Assembly: GCF_002432125.1 (NCBI RefSeq)
Contig: NZ_DJFS01000084.1
Coordinates: 7,425 to 27,992, forward strand
Direction: 5' to 3'
DNA from: Brevundimonas sp. UBA5866
GTDB taxonomy: Bacteria > Pseudomonadota > Alphaproteobacteria > Caulobacterales > Caulobacteraceae
DNA: 20,568 bases
Positions 6,654 to 13,986 of this stretch are shown here, one piece after another. Each line of letters opens with the position of its first letter. Position 1 is the first letter of the stretch. Made by a program: the position numbers and the translations under genes. Below the pieces are notes generated by a model. The model worked only from the letters and a program-made list of their open reading frames with translations. It was not told the DNA's origin and did no database searches.

Positions 6654-7290
6654 ACCAGATACCGTAGCGTCCACCGACGGCGCGGATGACACTGCGGGTT
6701 TCGCGTTCGACGATCCTTAGCTCGTCCTCGGCCCGGCGTGCGTCCCTACGGGCATCGCCCAGTTCTTCTCGAACCTCGCGGATACGATCCCTGATCCGAT
6801 CGCGCTCTTCACGGCTCAGCCCTTCCTGGCGCAGTTCCCTTTCCTTGGCGTCCAGCTTGTCGGCACGGTCCCGGATGCGTGCTTCTGCAGATCTCAGCGC
6901 GCTCTCCGCATTCGACAGGGCGCTTTCAGCCTCATGGATCATGACCCCATCCTGATAGGCAGGAAGGAACTCCCGTTCCTGTGCAGGGGTACAGACGCCG
7001 TAATAGGTCGAAGCGCTGCGCCCCGCGCGAAATCCGTTTTCCCATGTGCAATAGGTACGTAAGCCCTCCTCGCGCGCGGAAAAATAGGCCGGAACATTGG
7101 GCGTCACGCCCACCTTGGCGCAGGCCTTGGCATGGTCCTCCAGACGACTCTCGCGCTGCCCGTTCAAGCCATCTTGATAGCCCTTACCGCCCCAGTCACC
7201 GACAAGACATTGCTCTTGCGACATGGACGCACAGCCCGACAGCCACAACACCCCGCCCAGTGCGGCAACCATCCCCCAAACGATCTTCAT
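6652..7290 (-). CDS. DUF2799 family lipoprotein with C-terminal coiled coil
   Basis: A 212-aa predicted lipoprotein. The signal peptide has a short charged start (MK), a hydrophobic stretch and the lipobox L-S-G-Cys with Cys20 as the lipidation site, so the mature protein is anchored to a membrane. Residues about 25-120 look like DUF2799: WGGKGYQDGLNG, then conserved cysteines and the YCTWENGFRAGR segment, then PAYQDG. Residues about 120-205 are rich in Glu, Arg, Ala and Leu and should form a long alpha-helical coiled coil, an extension that many family members have. The function of the family is unknown to me. It is transcribed divergently from the pseudouridine synthase gene, sharing the 63-base region 7291-7353. 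Confidence 0.85.
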   Translation of the reverse strand: MKIVWGMVAALGGVLWLSGCASMSQEQCLVGDWGGKGYQDGLNGQRESRLEDHAKACAKVGVTPNVPAYFSAREEGLRTYCTWENGFRAGRSASTYYGVCTPAQEREFLPAYQDGVMIHEAESALSNAESALRSAEARIRDRADKLDAKERELRQEGLSREERDRIRDRIREVREELGDARRDARRAEDELRIVERETRSVIRAVGGRYGIW

Positions 7291-7353
7291 CTTGTCGTTC
7301 CCGCTTCCACCGGCGCACTACGCGACGACACCCAAGCCGTGCTATCTCGCCTT

Positions 7354-8373
7354 ATGACTGATGAACACCTGCTGATCGACGACGAAAACCCCGCATCTGT
7401 GGGAGAAGAAATCCTCACCGCCGATATCAGCGCTGCCGGTGTTCGTCTGGACAAAGCCCTGGCCGAAGCCTTCCCGTCTCTGTCGCGCGCCCGCCTCCAG
7501 TCATTGCTGGCCGAGGGAGCCATCAGCAAGGATGGCGTTATCCTGACCTCGGGCAAGGCCAAGGCACAGGCCGGAACCTATCTGATCGCCCTGCCGCCCG
7601 TTGCTGCTGCCGATCCCGAGCCGGAAAACATCCCCCTGACGGTTCTGTACGAAGACGAGCATTTGATCGTCATAGACAAGCCTGCAGGCATGGCGGCCCA
7701 CCCTGCCCCCGGGTGCGAGACCGGCACACTGGTCAATGCCTTGCTGCATCACTGCGGAGACAGCCTGTCCGGCATCGGCGGTGTCGCACGTCCCGGCATT
7801 GTCCACCGGCTGGACAAGGACACATCCGGCGTGATGGTGGCCGCCAAAACCGATGCTGCCCATCAGGGACTATCCGCCCTCTTTGCCACGCATGATATCG
7901 AGCGCACCTATATCGCGCTGGTGCGCGGCTGCCCTTCGCCTGACAAAGGACGGATCGAGACCCTGATCGGCCGCTCGCCGCACGACCGTAAGAAAATGGC
8001 TGTGCTGAAAACATCGGGACGTCAGGCCATCACCGACTACGTCGTACAGAAACGCTATGGAATCCCGGCAAAGGCCAGTGCCGCACCTCTGGCTTCAAGG
8101 GTGGCCTGTACCCTTCACACAGGCCGCACCCACCAGATACGTGTTCACATGGCCTCAAAGGGTGCCCCCCTATTGGGCGATCCTGTCTATGGCTCCGGTG
8201 CTCCGGCATTGGCCATTCGCAACGCACTGGAAGATTTGAACTTTACACGTCAGGCCCTCCACGCCGCCGTGCTCGGTTTTGTTCACCCCGTCACCGGAAC
8301 TTCGCTCCGGTTTGAAACCTCCACGCCCCCGGATATGCAGGCTCTGGAACAACGCCTCGATGCGCTTGATTAG
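7354..8373 (+). CDS. rluD: RluA/RluD-family 23S rRNA pseudouridine synthase
   Basis: Converts uridine to pseudouridine in rRNA; RluD acts on the helix 69 loop of 23S rRNA. The 339-aa protein has an S4 RNA-binding domain (about residues 28-90, RLDKALAEAFPSLSRARLQ) and an RluA catalytic domain. The catalytic motif HRLDKDTSG begins at residue 151, making Asp154 the likely nucleophile. HTGRTHQIRVHM follows near residue 256 and LLGDPVYG near 271. The frame is open upstream to 7132, but that part overlaps the divergent lipoprotein gene, so ATG 7354 is preferred. No Shine-Dalgarno precedes it; the message may be leaderless, or GTG 7339 may be used. RluD is favoured over RluC because of the S4 domain and length, but the exact target cannot be fixed from sequence alone. 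Confidence 0.9.
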   Translation: MTDEHLLIDDENPASVGEEILTADISAAGVRLDKALAEAFPSLSRARLQSLLAEGAISKDGVILTSGKAKAQAGTYLIALPPVAAADPEPENIPLTVLYEDEHLIVIDKPAGMAAHPAPGCETGTLVNALLHHCGDSLSGIGGVARPGIVHRLDKDTSGVMVAAKTDAAHQGLSALFATHDIERTYIALVRGCPSPDKGRIETLIGRSPHDRKKMAVLKTSGRQAITDYVVQKRYGIPAKASAAPLASRVACTLHTGRTHQIRVHMASKGAPLLGDPVYGSGAPALAIRNALEDLNFTRQALHAAVLGFVHPVTGTSLRFETSTPPDMQALEQRLDALD

Positions 8374-8395
8374 AAACAAGCTCTGTGCTAGTTAC
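8366..8395 (+). promoter_or_regulatory. Candidate housekeeping (sigma-73 type) promoter of rpoH
   Basis: TTGATT at 8366-8371 and GCTAGTTAC at 8387-8395, 15 bases apart, resemble the Caulobacter housekeeping consensus TTGACG / GCTANAWC. It overlaps the end of rluD. If used, it gives rpoH a leader of roughly 180 bases. Confidence 0.35.
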
Positions 8396-8420
8396 CAATC
8401 AATAGTCGAGCAATGATCCG

Positions 8421-8465
8421 CTCTGTCGCCAGAGACATAAAAAAGGCCATCAGGCCGCGTTTTTG
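8421..8465 (+). other. Hairpins in the rluD-rpoH intergenic region (possible weak terminator)
   Basis: CTCTG-TCGC-CAGAG (8421-8434) is followed by an A-run, GGCC-ATCA-GGCC (8445-8456), GCG and five T at 8460-8464. The stem is short and interrupted from the T-run by GCG, so termination of rluD here would be weak. It could also act as an attenuator ahead of rpoH. Confidence 0.35.
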
Positions 8466-8481
8466 CCTCTTTAAATTCATG

Positions 8482-8574
8482 CAACGGATCACCACCTCGA
8501 ACCATTGAGAGGCGAGGAAGTGGTGCACCGTTGTGGCCACAGCCGAAGTGCCTGCTCTTGCAACGGTCGGAGGG
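8482..8574 (+). promoter_or_regulatory. Structured 5' leader of rpoH
   Basis: CCGTTG at 8528-8533 can pair either with CAACGG at 8482-8487 or with CAACGG at 8561-8566 (7 bp with the flanking A-T), the latter ending two bases before the Shine-Dalgarno GGAGGG at 8569-8574. In addition CCTC-GA-ACC (8495-8503) can pair with GGT-CG-GAGG (8565-8573), covering the Shine-Dalgarno itself. These alternatives are mutually exclusive. Switching is inference; the pairings are visible. Confidence 0.4.
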
Positions 8575-8579
8575 ACCAC

Positions 8580-9464
8580 ATGGCCAACACTACTTTGACG
8601 GTGATGTCGCCTGAACAGGGGCTATCGCGTTATCTGTCGGAAATCCGCAAGTTTCCGATGCTCACCAAGGACGAAGAATTCATGCTCGCCAAACGCTGGA
8701 GCGAGCATCAGGACCCGGAAGCGGCCCACCGTCTGGTGACATCACACCTTCGCCTCGTCGCCAAGATTGCGATGGGTTATCGCGGCTACGGCCTGCCGAT
8801 CGGCGAAGTCATTTCCGAAGGCAACGTCGGCCTGATGCAGGCCGTCAAGAAGTTCGACCCTGACAAGGGCTTCCGTCTGGCCACCTATGCCATGTGGTGG
8901 ATCCGCGCCTCCATCCAGGAATACATCCTGCGTTCGTGGTCGCTGGTCAAAATGGGCACCACGGCCGCCCAGAAGAAGCTGTTCTTCAACCTGCGCAAGG
9001 CCAAGAGCCAGATCTCGGCCTTCGAGGATGGCGACCTTCGTCCGGAGCATGTTGAACATATCGCGACCCAGCTCGGCGTGACCGAGCAGGACGTGATCGA
9101 CATGAACCGCCGTCTGTCGGGCGATGCCTCACTCAACGCACCCATGCGCGCTGACGGTGAGTCCGAGTGGCAGGACTGGCTGGCCGATGACGAAGCCGTC
9201 TCCCAGGAAACCCGCCTCGCCGACGACGAAGAGCGCGACATCCGCATGTCGCTTCTTCAGGAAGCGATGGAAGAGCTGACCGACCGTGAGAAGCACATCC
9301 TGACCGAACGTCGCCTGAAAGACGATCCGGTCACGCTCGAAGAGCTGGCCTCGCAGTACGGTGTCAGCCGTGAACGTGTCCGCCAGATCGAGGTCCGCGC
9401 CTTCGAGAAGCTGCAAAAGGCCATGCAGGCCGCCGCTCTGGAACGCAACCTCGTCAACGCCTGA
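8580..9464 (+). CDS. rpoH: RNA polymerase heat-shock sigma factor RpoH (sigma-32)
   Basis: Directs RNA polymerase to heat-shock promoters. The 294-aa length matches alphaproteobacterial RpoH. Region 1.2/2 runs from SPEQGLSRYLSEIRKFPML; region 2 includes the core-binding and -10 recognition helices with ATYAMWWIRASIQEYI. The RpoH box QKKLFFNLRKAKS follows and is diagnostic against RpoD and RpoS. Region 4 contains LTDREKHILTERRL and the helix-turn-helix TLEELASQYGVSRERVRQIE. ATG 8580 has a strong GGAGGG at 8569-8574, five bases away; the in-frame upstream extension from 8505 lies in the leader and has no family match. Expression is likely controlled at the leader and by one or more promoters in 8366-8570. 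It converges on the response-regulator gene and ends at a strong terminator. Confidence 0.97.
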   Translation: MANTTLTVMSPEQGLSRYLSEIRKFPMLTKDEEFMLAKRWSEHQDPEAAHRLVTSHLRLVAKIAMGYRGYGLPIGEVISEGNVGLMQAVKKFDPDKGFRLATYAMWWIRASIQEYILRSWSLVKMGTTAAQKKLFFNLRKAKSQISAFEDGDLRPEHVEHIATQLGVTEQDVIDMNRRLSGDASLNAPMRADGESEWQDWLADDEAVSQETRLADDEERDIRMSLLQEAMEELTDREKHILTERRLKDDPVTLEELASQYGVSRERVRQIEVRAFEKLQKAMQAAALERNLVNA

Positions 9465-9490
9465 CGACCTCTTCCCCCTCCCCCGAAGCG

Positions 9491-9526
9491 AAAAGGGCGA
9501 CTGGATCACTCCAGCCGCCCTTTTTT
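9491..9526. terminator. Bidirectional terminator between rpoH and the response-regulator gene
   Basis: GGGCG-A-CTGGA (9495-9505) pairs with TCCAG-C-CGCCC (9510-9520) around a TCAC loop, with one internal mismatch, followed by six T at 9521-9526. AAAA at 9491-9494 gives a shorter T-tract on the minus strand. It serves rpoH and the end of the purA-side operon. Confidence 0.9.
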
Positions 9527-9527
9527 C

Positions 9528-10328
9528 TTATCCTGCCCGCGAGACACCCAGATCAGGTGCCAGCGCCAGCACCGCCTTAACCGGCCCCATCAATTGGCCC
9601 AGACTGTTACGTCCCAGATCAAGTTCGGCCTCCAGCCCGACAGCTGCCAGTGCCAGATTGGTATCGCCCGTTTTCACCGCCAGACCCTTCAGGGTGCGGG
9701 CCTGTTCACGGATCGCCCGCACCGCCTGCGCGGGGTCATTCGAAAACTGTGTCAAAGCCGACGCCAGAATTCGCATCGCCTGATCGCGGATCGAGTCAAA
9801 GGACGGCGCGGAATCATTATCCGCCTTGCGTTTGCGCGGCCCCGCATAGTCGGTGGAGTTAAACCGGCGCCGGTCCGGTCCCACATAACCCACCGCCTCG
9901 ACCCAGTCGCGCGGCTTGGTCGCTAGATTTTCAATACGACGGTACAGGTCGCCGCTTGTGAACGGTTTGCGCAGGAACTCGTGAATGCCTGCATCGCGGG
10001 CACCTTTGATCGACGATGCCGTTGCATCCGCCGTCACCATGATGATCGGCGCACGGCGCGATGACAGTGACGAGCGCCGGATGCGCCGCGCCAGATGCTC
10101 TCCATCCAGACGCGGTCCCTTCCGCTCCAGAATAAAGAGGCCCGGTTCCATTTCGCGGGCCAGATCAATCACCCGCGCCTCGTCCGCCTCTATCGCCGCG
10201 TCACGGCAACCAAAGCCTTTCAACAGGTCGGCCATCAGCTTGGCACCTGCCGGATTTGGATCAACGATCACGACCCGACGGACCACGGGCGCGATCTTCT
10301 GCATGGATTTGGTGTCTAGAGCGAACAA
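9528..10328 (-). CDS. Response-regulator-like protein with degenerate receiver and Hpt-like domain
   Basis: A 266-aa protein. Residues about 17-137 form a receiver domain: VVIVDPN with Asp23, the conserved Thr of IIMVTAD at 99, and Lys121 in LRKPF. The position that should be the phospho-accepting Asp is Glu68 (LFILE, seven residues before the DG at 75-76). A linker with GPDRRR (150-155) and YAGP follows. The helical C-terminus (about 175-245) resembles a histidine phosphotransfer domain, AxTLKG with a later LEAEL, but the usual phospho-His is Arg211. So both phosphotransfer residues appear lost. The TTG at 10328 is chosen because AGGAGG (10336-10341, minus strand) lies seven bases upstream; the alternative ATG at 10304 has no Shine-Dalgarno. 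It follows purA by 78 bases on the same strand. Function is unknown. Confidence 0.8.
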   Translation of the reverse strand: MFALDTKSMQKIAPVVRRVVIVDPNPAGAKLMADLLKGFGCRDAAIEADEARVIDLAREMEPGLFILERKGPRLDGEHLARRIRRSSLSSRRAPIIMVTADATASSIKGARDAGIHEFLRKPFTSGDLYRRIENLATKPRDWVEAVGYVGPDRRRFNSTDYAGPRKRKADNDSAPSFDSIRDQAMRILASALTQFSNDPAQAVRAIREQARTLKGLAVKTGDTNLALAAVGLEAELDLGRNSLGQLMGPVKAVLALAPDLGVSRAG

Positions 10329-10358
10329 AGGCTGACCTCCTGTCAGAAGGCCAGCCTT
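10328..10358 (-). promoter_or_regulatory. 14-bp hairpin containing the Shine-Dalgarno of the response-regulator gene
   Basis: On the minus strand AAGGCTG-G-CCTTCT (10358-10345) pairs with AGGAGG-T-CAGCCTT (10341-10328) around a GAC loop: 14 pairs including two G-U. The 3' arm holds the whole AGGAGG Shine-Dalgarno and its last base is the T of the TTG start. It may be a translation switch, or a purA terminator whose arm looks like a Shine-Dalgarno; the following T-tract is poor (TTTGTT). Confidence 0.7.
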
Positions 10359-10406
10359 ATCCGCTACCGGTTAAGCTTAGGTTGTCCGATACGCTTGTTA
10401 TGCGTC

Positions 10407-11702
10407 CTATCCCAGGAAAGGATCGCGCATCAGGATGGTGTCGTCCCGCTCCGGACTGGTCGACAGCAGCGCCACCGGCGCACCGATCAGTTCCTCGATA
10501 CGGCGCACATATTTGATAGCATTGGCGTTCAGGTCCTTGAAGCTGCGGACACCGCCGGTGCTCTCGCTCCAGCCTTCCAGCTCCTCGAACACCGGCTCCG
10601 CCGCCGCCTGATCCTTCAAGCTCGACGGTAGGTAATCCAGAACCTCGCCATTGACCCTATAGCCAACGCAAATCTTCAGCGTCTTGAGGCCATCCAGCAC
10701 GTCCAGCTTGGTCAGGGCGATCCCGTGGATGCCGTTGATCGCCACCGATTGGCGCACCAGCACCGCATCGAACCAGCCACAGCGGCGCGCACGGCCCGTG
10801 TTCACACCCACCTCGCGGCCAACGGTCGCCAGATGCTCGCCGATCTCGTCGTTCAGCTCGCAGGCGAACGGCCCCTCACCCACGCGGGTCGTATAAGCCT
10901 TCACGATACCCAGAACATAGCCGACACCGCTGGGGCCAAGACCCGAACCGGCGGCGGCCTGACCGGCCACGGTGTTGGATGATGTCACATAGGGATAGGT
11001 GCCGTGGTCAACGTCGAGGAACGCGCCCTGCGCCCCCTCGAACAACACGCGCTTGCCGGCCTTCTTGGCCTGGTCCAGCACGCGCCACGCCGGCTTCACA
11101 TACGGCAGGATCTTCGGCGCGATCTCCAGCAACTGCTTCAGCAGCGCTTCCGGATCAATCGGCTCCAGCCCCAGACCCGCACGCAGCGGATCGTGGTGCG
11201 AGCGCAGGCGGTCGATCTTGACCTTCAGGTCGTCCTCGTTCGCCAGATCGCAGACGCGGATAGCGCGACGGCCCACCTTGTCCTCATAAGCCGGACCGAT
11301 ACCGCGACCGGTCGTGCCGATCTTGGCTCCCGGAGCCGATGCCGCCGCCTCACGCGCCACGTCCAGCGCAGGGTGGATCGGCAGGATCAGGCAGGCATTG
11401 TCCGCAATCGTCAGGATATCCGGACCGATATGGACGCCCTGCGCCTCGATCTTCTCGATTTCGTTGACGAGGTGCCACGGGTCCACGACCACGCCATTGC
11501 CGATGATGGACGGCTTGCCCTGCACCACGCCCGACGGCAGCAGCGCCAGCTTGTAGACCTTGCCATCGACCACCAGAGTGTGACCGGCATTGTGGCCACC
11601 CTGAAACCGGACAACCATATCCGCACGATTGGATAACCAATCGACGATCTTGCCTTTGCCCTCGTCACCCCACTGGGCGCCGACTACCGCAACATTAGCC
11701 AC
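10407..11702 (-). CDS. purA: Adenylosuccinate synthetase
   Basis: Joins IMP and aspartate with GTP hydrolysis to make adenylosuccinate, the first committed step of AMP synthesis. The 431-aa length is normal. The N-terminal GAQWGDEGKGKIVD (residues 8-21) is the GTP-binding and catalytic loop, followed by GGHNAGHT, TTGRGIGPAYEDK near residue 130, EGAQG, the DHGTYPYVTSSNT block, TTRVGEGPF and RRCGWFD. Start GTG 11702 has GGAG at 11715-11712 nine bases upstream. A five-bp hairpin, CCGCG (11730-11726) with CGCGG (11718-11714), overlaps the first bases of that Shine-Dalgarno. The gene lies 78 bases after serC and is followed by the response-regulator gene, in one likely transcript. Confidence 0.98.
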   Translation of the reverse strand: MANVAVVGAQWGDEGKGKIVDWLSNRADMVVRFQGGHNAGHTLVVDGKVYKLALLPSGVVQGKPSIIGNGVVVDPWHLVNEIEKIEAQGVHIGPDILTIADNACLILPIHPALDVAREAAASAPGAKIGTTGRGIGPAYEDKVGRRAIRVCDLANEDDLKVKIDRLRSHHDPLRAGLGLEPIDPEALLKQLLEIAPKILPYVKPAWRVLDQAKKAGKRVLFEGAQGAFLDVDHGTYPYVTSSNTVAGQAAAGSGLGPSGVGYVLGIVKAYTTRVGEGPFACELNDEIGEHLATVGREVGVNTGRARRCGWFDAVLVRQSVAINGIHGIALTKLDVLDGLKTLKICVGYRVNGEVLDYLPSSLKDQAAAEPVFEELEGWSESTGGVRSFKDLNANAIKYVRRIEELIGAPVALLSTSPERDDTILMRDPFLG

Positions 11703-11780
11703 TGCACTGATCTCCGCGAGTAAAACGCGGTAGCAGCCTATAACCCCTGAATCGGCCCCTGTCGCGTGAAGAAGCGGCCT

Positions 11781-12941
11781 TTATACGATTTCACCAGCTG
11801 CCGTCTCGAAAGCCCATTCCAGCCACGGACCGGCAGCCACGACATCAGCCGTCTCGACCGTGCAACCGCACCACAGACGAAGCCCCGGCGGCGCATTGCG
11901 GTGCGGCTCCATGTCATAGACCGCCCCCTCGCCTTCCAGAAGCGCCTTGAACCGCTTCACAAAGGCCTTCTGCCCCTTCTCGTCCAGCGCCGCCACGCGG
12001 TCGTCGGTGAACTTCAGACACACCGAAGTCGTCGAGCGGATCTCCTCACGCTGCGGCAGGAAATCGATCCACGGCGTCCGCTCCACCCATTCGGCCAGCG
12101 CGGCATAGTTGGCATCCGTCCGCGCGATCAGGGTCTTGAGCCCGCCGATCGACTTGGCCCACTCCAGTGCATCCACCCAATCCTCGATGGTCAGCACCGA
12201 AGCGGTATTGATCACCACACCATCGGCCAGCGCACGGTCGAACTTCCCGTCCTTGCCCGTCAGGCGCAGCACCTTGGGCACAGGCCACGCCGGCACATTC
12301 TCGTCCAGACGCGCCACCGCCCGCGGCGACAGCACCATCACGCCAATACCGGCCTCGCCGCCCAGCGCCTTCTGGAAGCTGAAGGTCGTCACATCCAGCT
12401 TGTCCCACGGCAGGTGTTGGGCAAAGGCCGCCGACGTCGCGTCACAGATGCTCAGCCCCTCGCGGTCTGCGGCAATCCACTCCCTGTCCGGCACCTTCAC
12501 GCCCGAGGTCGTCCCGTTCCACGGAAACACCACGTCGGTGGACCAGTCCACGACCGACAGGTCCGGCAATTCGCCCCACGGGGCCTTCACCACCGTAGGG
12601 CTCAACTTCAGGTGGTCGCGGACATCCGCCGCCCACGTCAGGCCGAAATTCTCATAGGCCACCACCGTCACCGGACGCGGCCCCAGCATGCCCCACAGCG
12701 CCGCCTCCACCGCGCCCGTATCCGAGCCCGGCGTATAGACCAGCACATAGTCCTCCGGCACTTCGAGGATGTCCTTGGTCAGCTTCAGCGCATAGGAAAA
12801 CCGCTCCGCCACCTCCGGCGCGCGGATACCGCGGCCCTGCAGGTTCTCCGGCAGCTTCGCGGTCGAATAGCCCGGACGTTTCGCCGTCGGCCCCGCAGAA
12901 AACCACGGACGCGCAGGCTTCACTACAGGCTTGGCAGTCAT
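11781..12941 (-). CDS. serC: Phosphoserine aminotransferase
   Basis: PLP-dependent class V aminotransferase converting 3-phosphohydroxypyruvate and glutamate to O-phosphoserine in serine synthesis, and also used in pyridoxine synthesis. The 386-aa protein is of the alphaproteobacterial/archaeal-like subtype rather than the E. coli subtype. TTFSFQKALGGE gives Lys191 as the PLP-binding lysine; CDATSAAF near residue 167 provides the cofactor Asp, and YTPGSDTGAVE near 69 the phosphate loop. ATG 12941 is preferred over GTG 12959 because GAGGA (12955-12951) lies nine bases upstream of it. serA, which I remember often following serC in alphaproteobacteria, is absent here; purA follows directly. Confidence 0.93.
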   Translation of the reverse strand: MTAKPVVKPARPWFSAGPTAKRPGYSTAKLPENLQGRGIRAPEVAERFSYALKLTKDILEVPEDYVLVYTPGSDTGAVEAALWGMLGPRPVTVVAYENFGLTWAADVRDHLKLSPTVVKAPWGELPDLSVVDWSTDVVFPWNGTTSGVKVPDREWIAADREGLSICDATSAAFAQHLPWDKLDVTTFSFQKALGGEAGIGVMVLSPRAVARLDENVPAWPVPKVLRLTGKDGKFDRALADGVVINTASVLTIEDWVDALEWAKSIGGLKTLIARTDANYAALAEWVERTPWIDFLPQREEIRSTTSVCLKFTDDRVAALDEKGQKAFVKRFKALLEGEGAVYDMEPHRNAPPGLRLWCGCTVETADVVAAGPWLEWAFETAAGEIV

Positions 12942-13013
12942 GGGCGGCAATCCTCGCACACGGGTGGCACAGCAAGAGACTCACCACCACAGAACAAAGA
13001 TTGCCTTACGCCA

Positions 13014-13907
13014 TCACTTCGTCGGCGTGTAGGGCCGATTTTTGCGCCAATCCTCGGCAAACCGGACCAGCAGTTCATCCTGCTCTTCCGGCAGCGTCAC
13101 CATCAGCTTGGCCAACAGGTCCCCGCGACGCCCGTCCGCATAGGCCCCGCGCCCTTTCAGACGCAGCACCTTGCCCGAGTTCGAACCCTTGGGGATGCTC
13201 ATCATCACCTTGCCCTCGGGCGTCGGCACCGGAACCTTCCCGCCCAGCACCGCATCGGGCACCGACACCGGAAGGTCCATGTGCAGATCGGCTCCGTCAC
13301 GACGATACAGCGGATGCGGCAGGATCCTCAGCTCGATCAGCGCATCGCCCGACTGGGTCCGCCCCGGTGCACCCTGCCCTTTCAGGCGCACCACCTGACC
13401 GTCCGACGCGCCCTTGGGGATGGCCACATCCACCATCCGCCCGTCCGAGAACTGGATACGGCGCGTGGTTCCGGCAATCACTTCCTCAAGGCTGACTTCC
13501 AGCGTGGCGCGGATATCCTGCCCCTTGCCGCTGCCAAAGCCACGTCCCCCGCCACCGAAACCGGCAAACAGGTCGGCCAGATCGATATCCTCGAACCCGC
13601 CACGGTTGCCCGAGCCGCCAAAGCCCGAGAATCCGCCGCCAGCCCCGCCACGCGCACCGCCGCCAAAGCCACGGAACTGCTCGCGGCCATCGGCATCGAT
13701 CTCGCCACGGTCGTATTTGGCCCGCTTCTCGGCATCACCCAGCAGGTCAAAGGCCGCCGTCACACGCTTGAAGCGCTCCTCGGCCGCCTTGTCCCCGGGG
13801 TTCTTGTCCGGATGCAGTTCTTTCGCCAGCTTGCGAAAGGCTTTCTTGATCTCGTCGGCACTCGCGCCTTTGGAAACGCCAAGTTCCTTGTAGGGATCAC
13901 CAGCCAC
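13014..13907 (-). CDS. DnaJ-class molecular chaperone, CbpA-like (type B J-protein)
   Basis: Co-chaperone that stimulates DnaK ATPase. The 297-aa protein has an N-terminal J-domain (about residues 3-70) with HPD at 32-34, a Gly/Phe-rich linker (about 77-130, repeated GFGG) and two C-terminal substrate-binding beta domains (about 135-290). There is no CXXCXGXG zinc finger, which separates it from DnaJ proper and makes it CbpA-like. Start GTG 13907 has GGAG at 13921-13918, ten bases upstream. Its promoter must lie in the 79 bases between it and the GTA gp15 stop, unless it is read from the GTA side; I found no clear sigma-32 site there. serC follows after 72 bases. Confidence 0.93.
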   Translation of the reverse strand: MAGDPYKELGVSKGASADEIKKAFRKLAKELHPDKNPGDKAAEERFKRVTAAFDLLGDAEKRAKYDRGEIDADGREQFRGFGGGARGGAGGGFSGFGGSGNRGGFEDIDLADLFAGFGGGGRGFGSGKGQDIRATLEVSLEEVIAGTTRRIQFSDGRMVDVAIPKGASDGQVVRLKGQGAPGRTQSGDALIELRILPHPLYRRDGADLHMDLPVSVPDAVLGGKVPVPTPEGKVMMSIPKGSNSGKVLRLKGRGAYADGRRGDLLAKLMVTLPEEQDELLVRFAEDWRKNRPYTPTK

Positions 13908-13986
13908 GCTCGTTGCACTCCGGGGTTCTGAAAAACACTCCCCCGTCAGTTAGGGCATCCCAGCCCCTTCTGAAAGAGGCAGATGT

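Noticed and set aside
7132..7353. In-frame N-terminal extension of the pseudouridine synthase
   Set aside because: It overlaps the divergent lipoprotein gene and has no similarity to the family N-terminus.
8505..8579. In-frame upstream extension of RpoH
   Set aside because: ATG 8580 has an excellent Shine-Dalgarno and the family N-terminus; the extension is Cys/Arg-rich leader sequence.
11766..13931. 721-codon plus-strand open frame opposite serC and the J-protein gene
   Set aside because: Same composition effect; both genes on the minus strand have unmistakable motifs and Shine-Dalgarno sites, and the frame merely happens to stay open across the gap.
13908..13986. Possible sigma-32 promoter ahead of the J-protein gene
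   Set aside because: No convincing CTTGAA / CCCCAT-like pair with suitable spacing was found on the minus strand.
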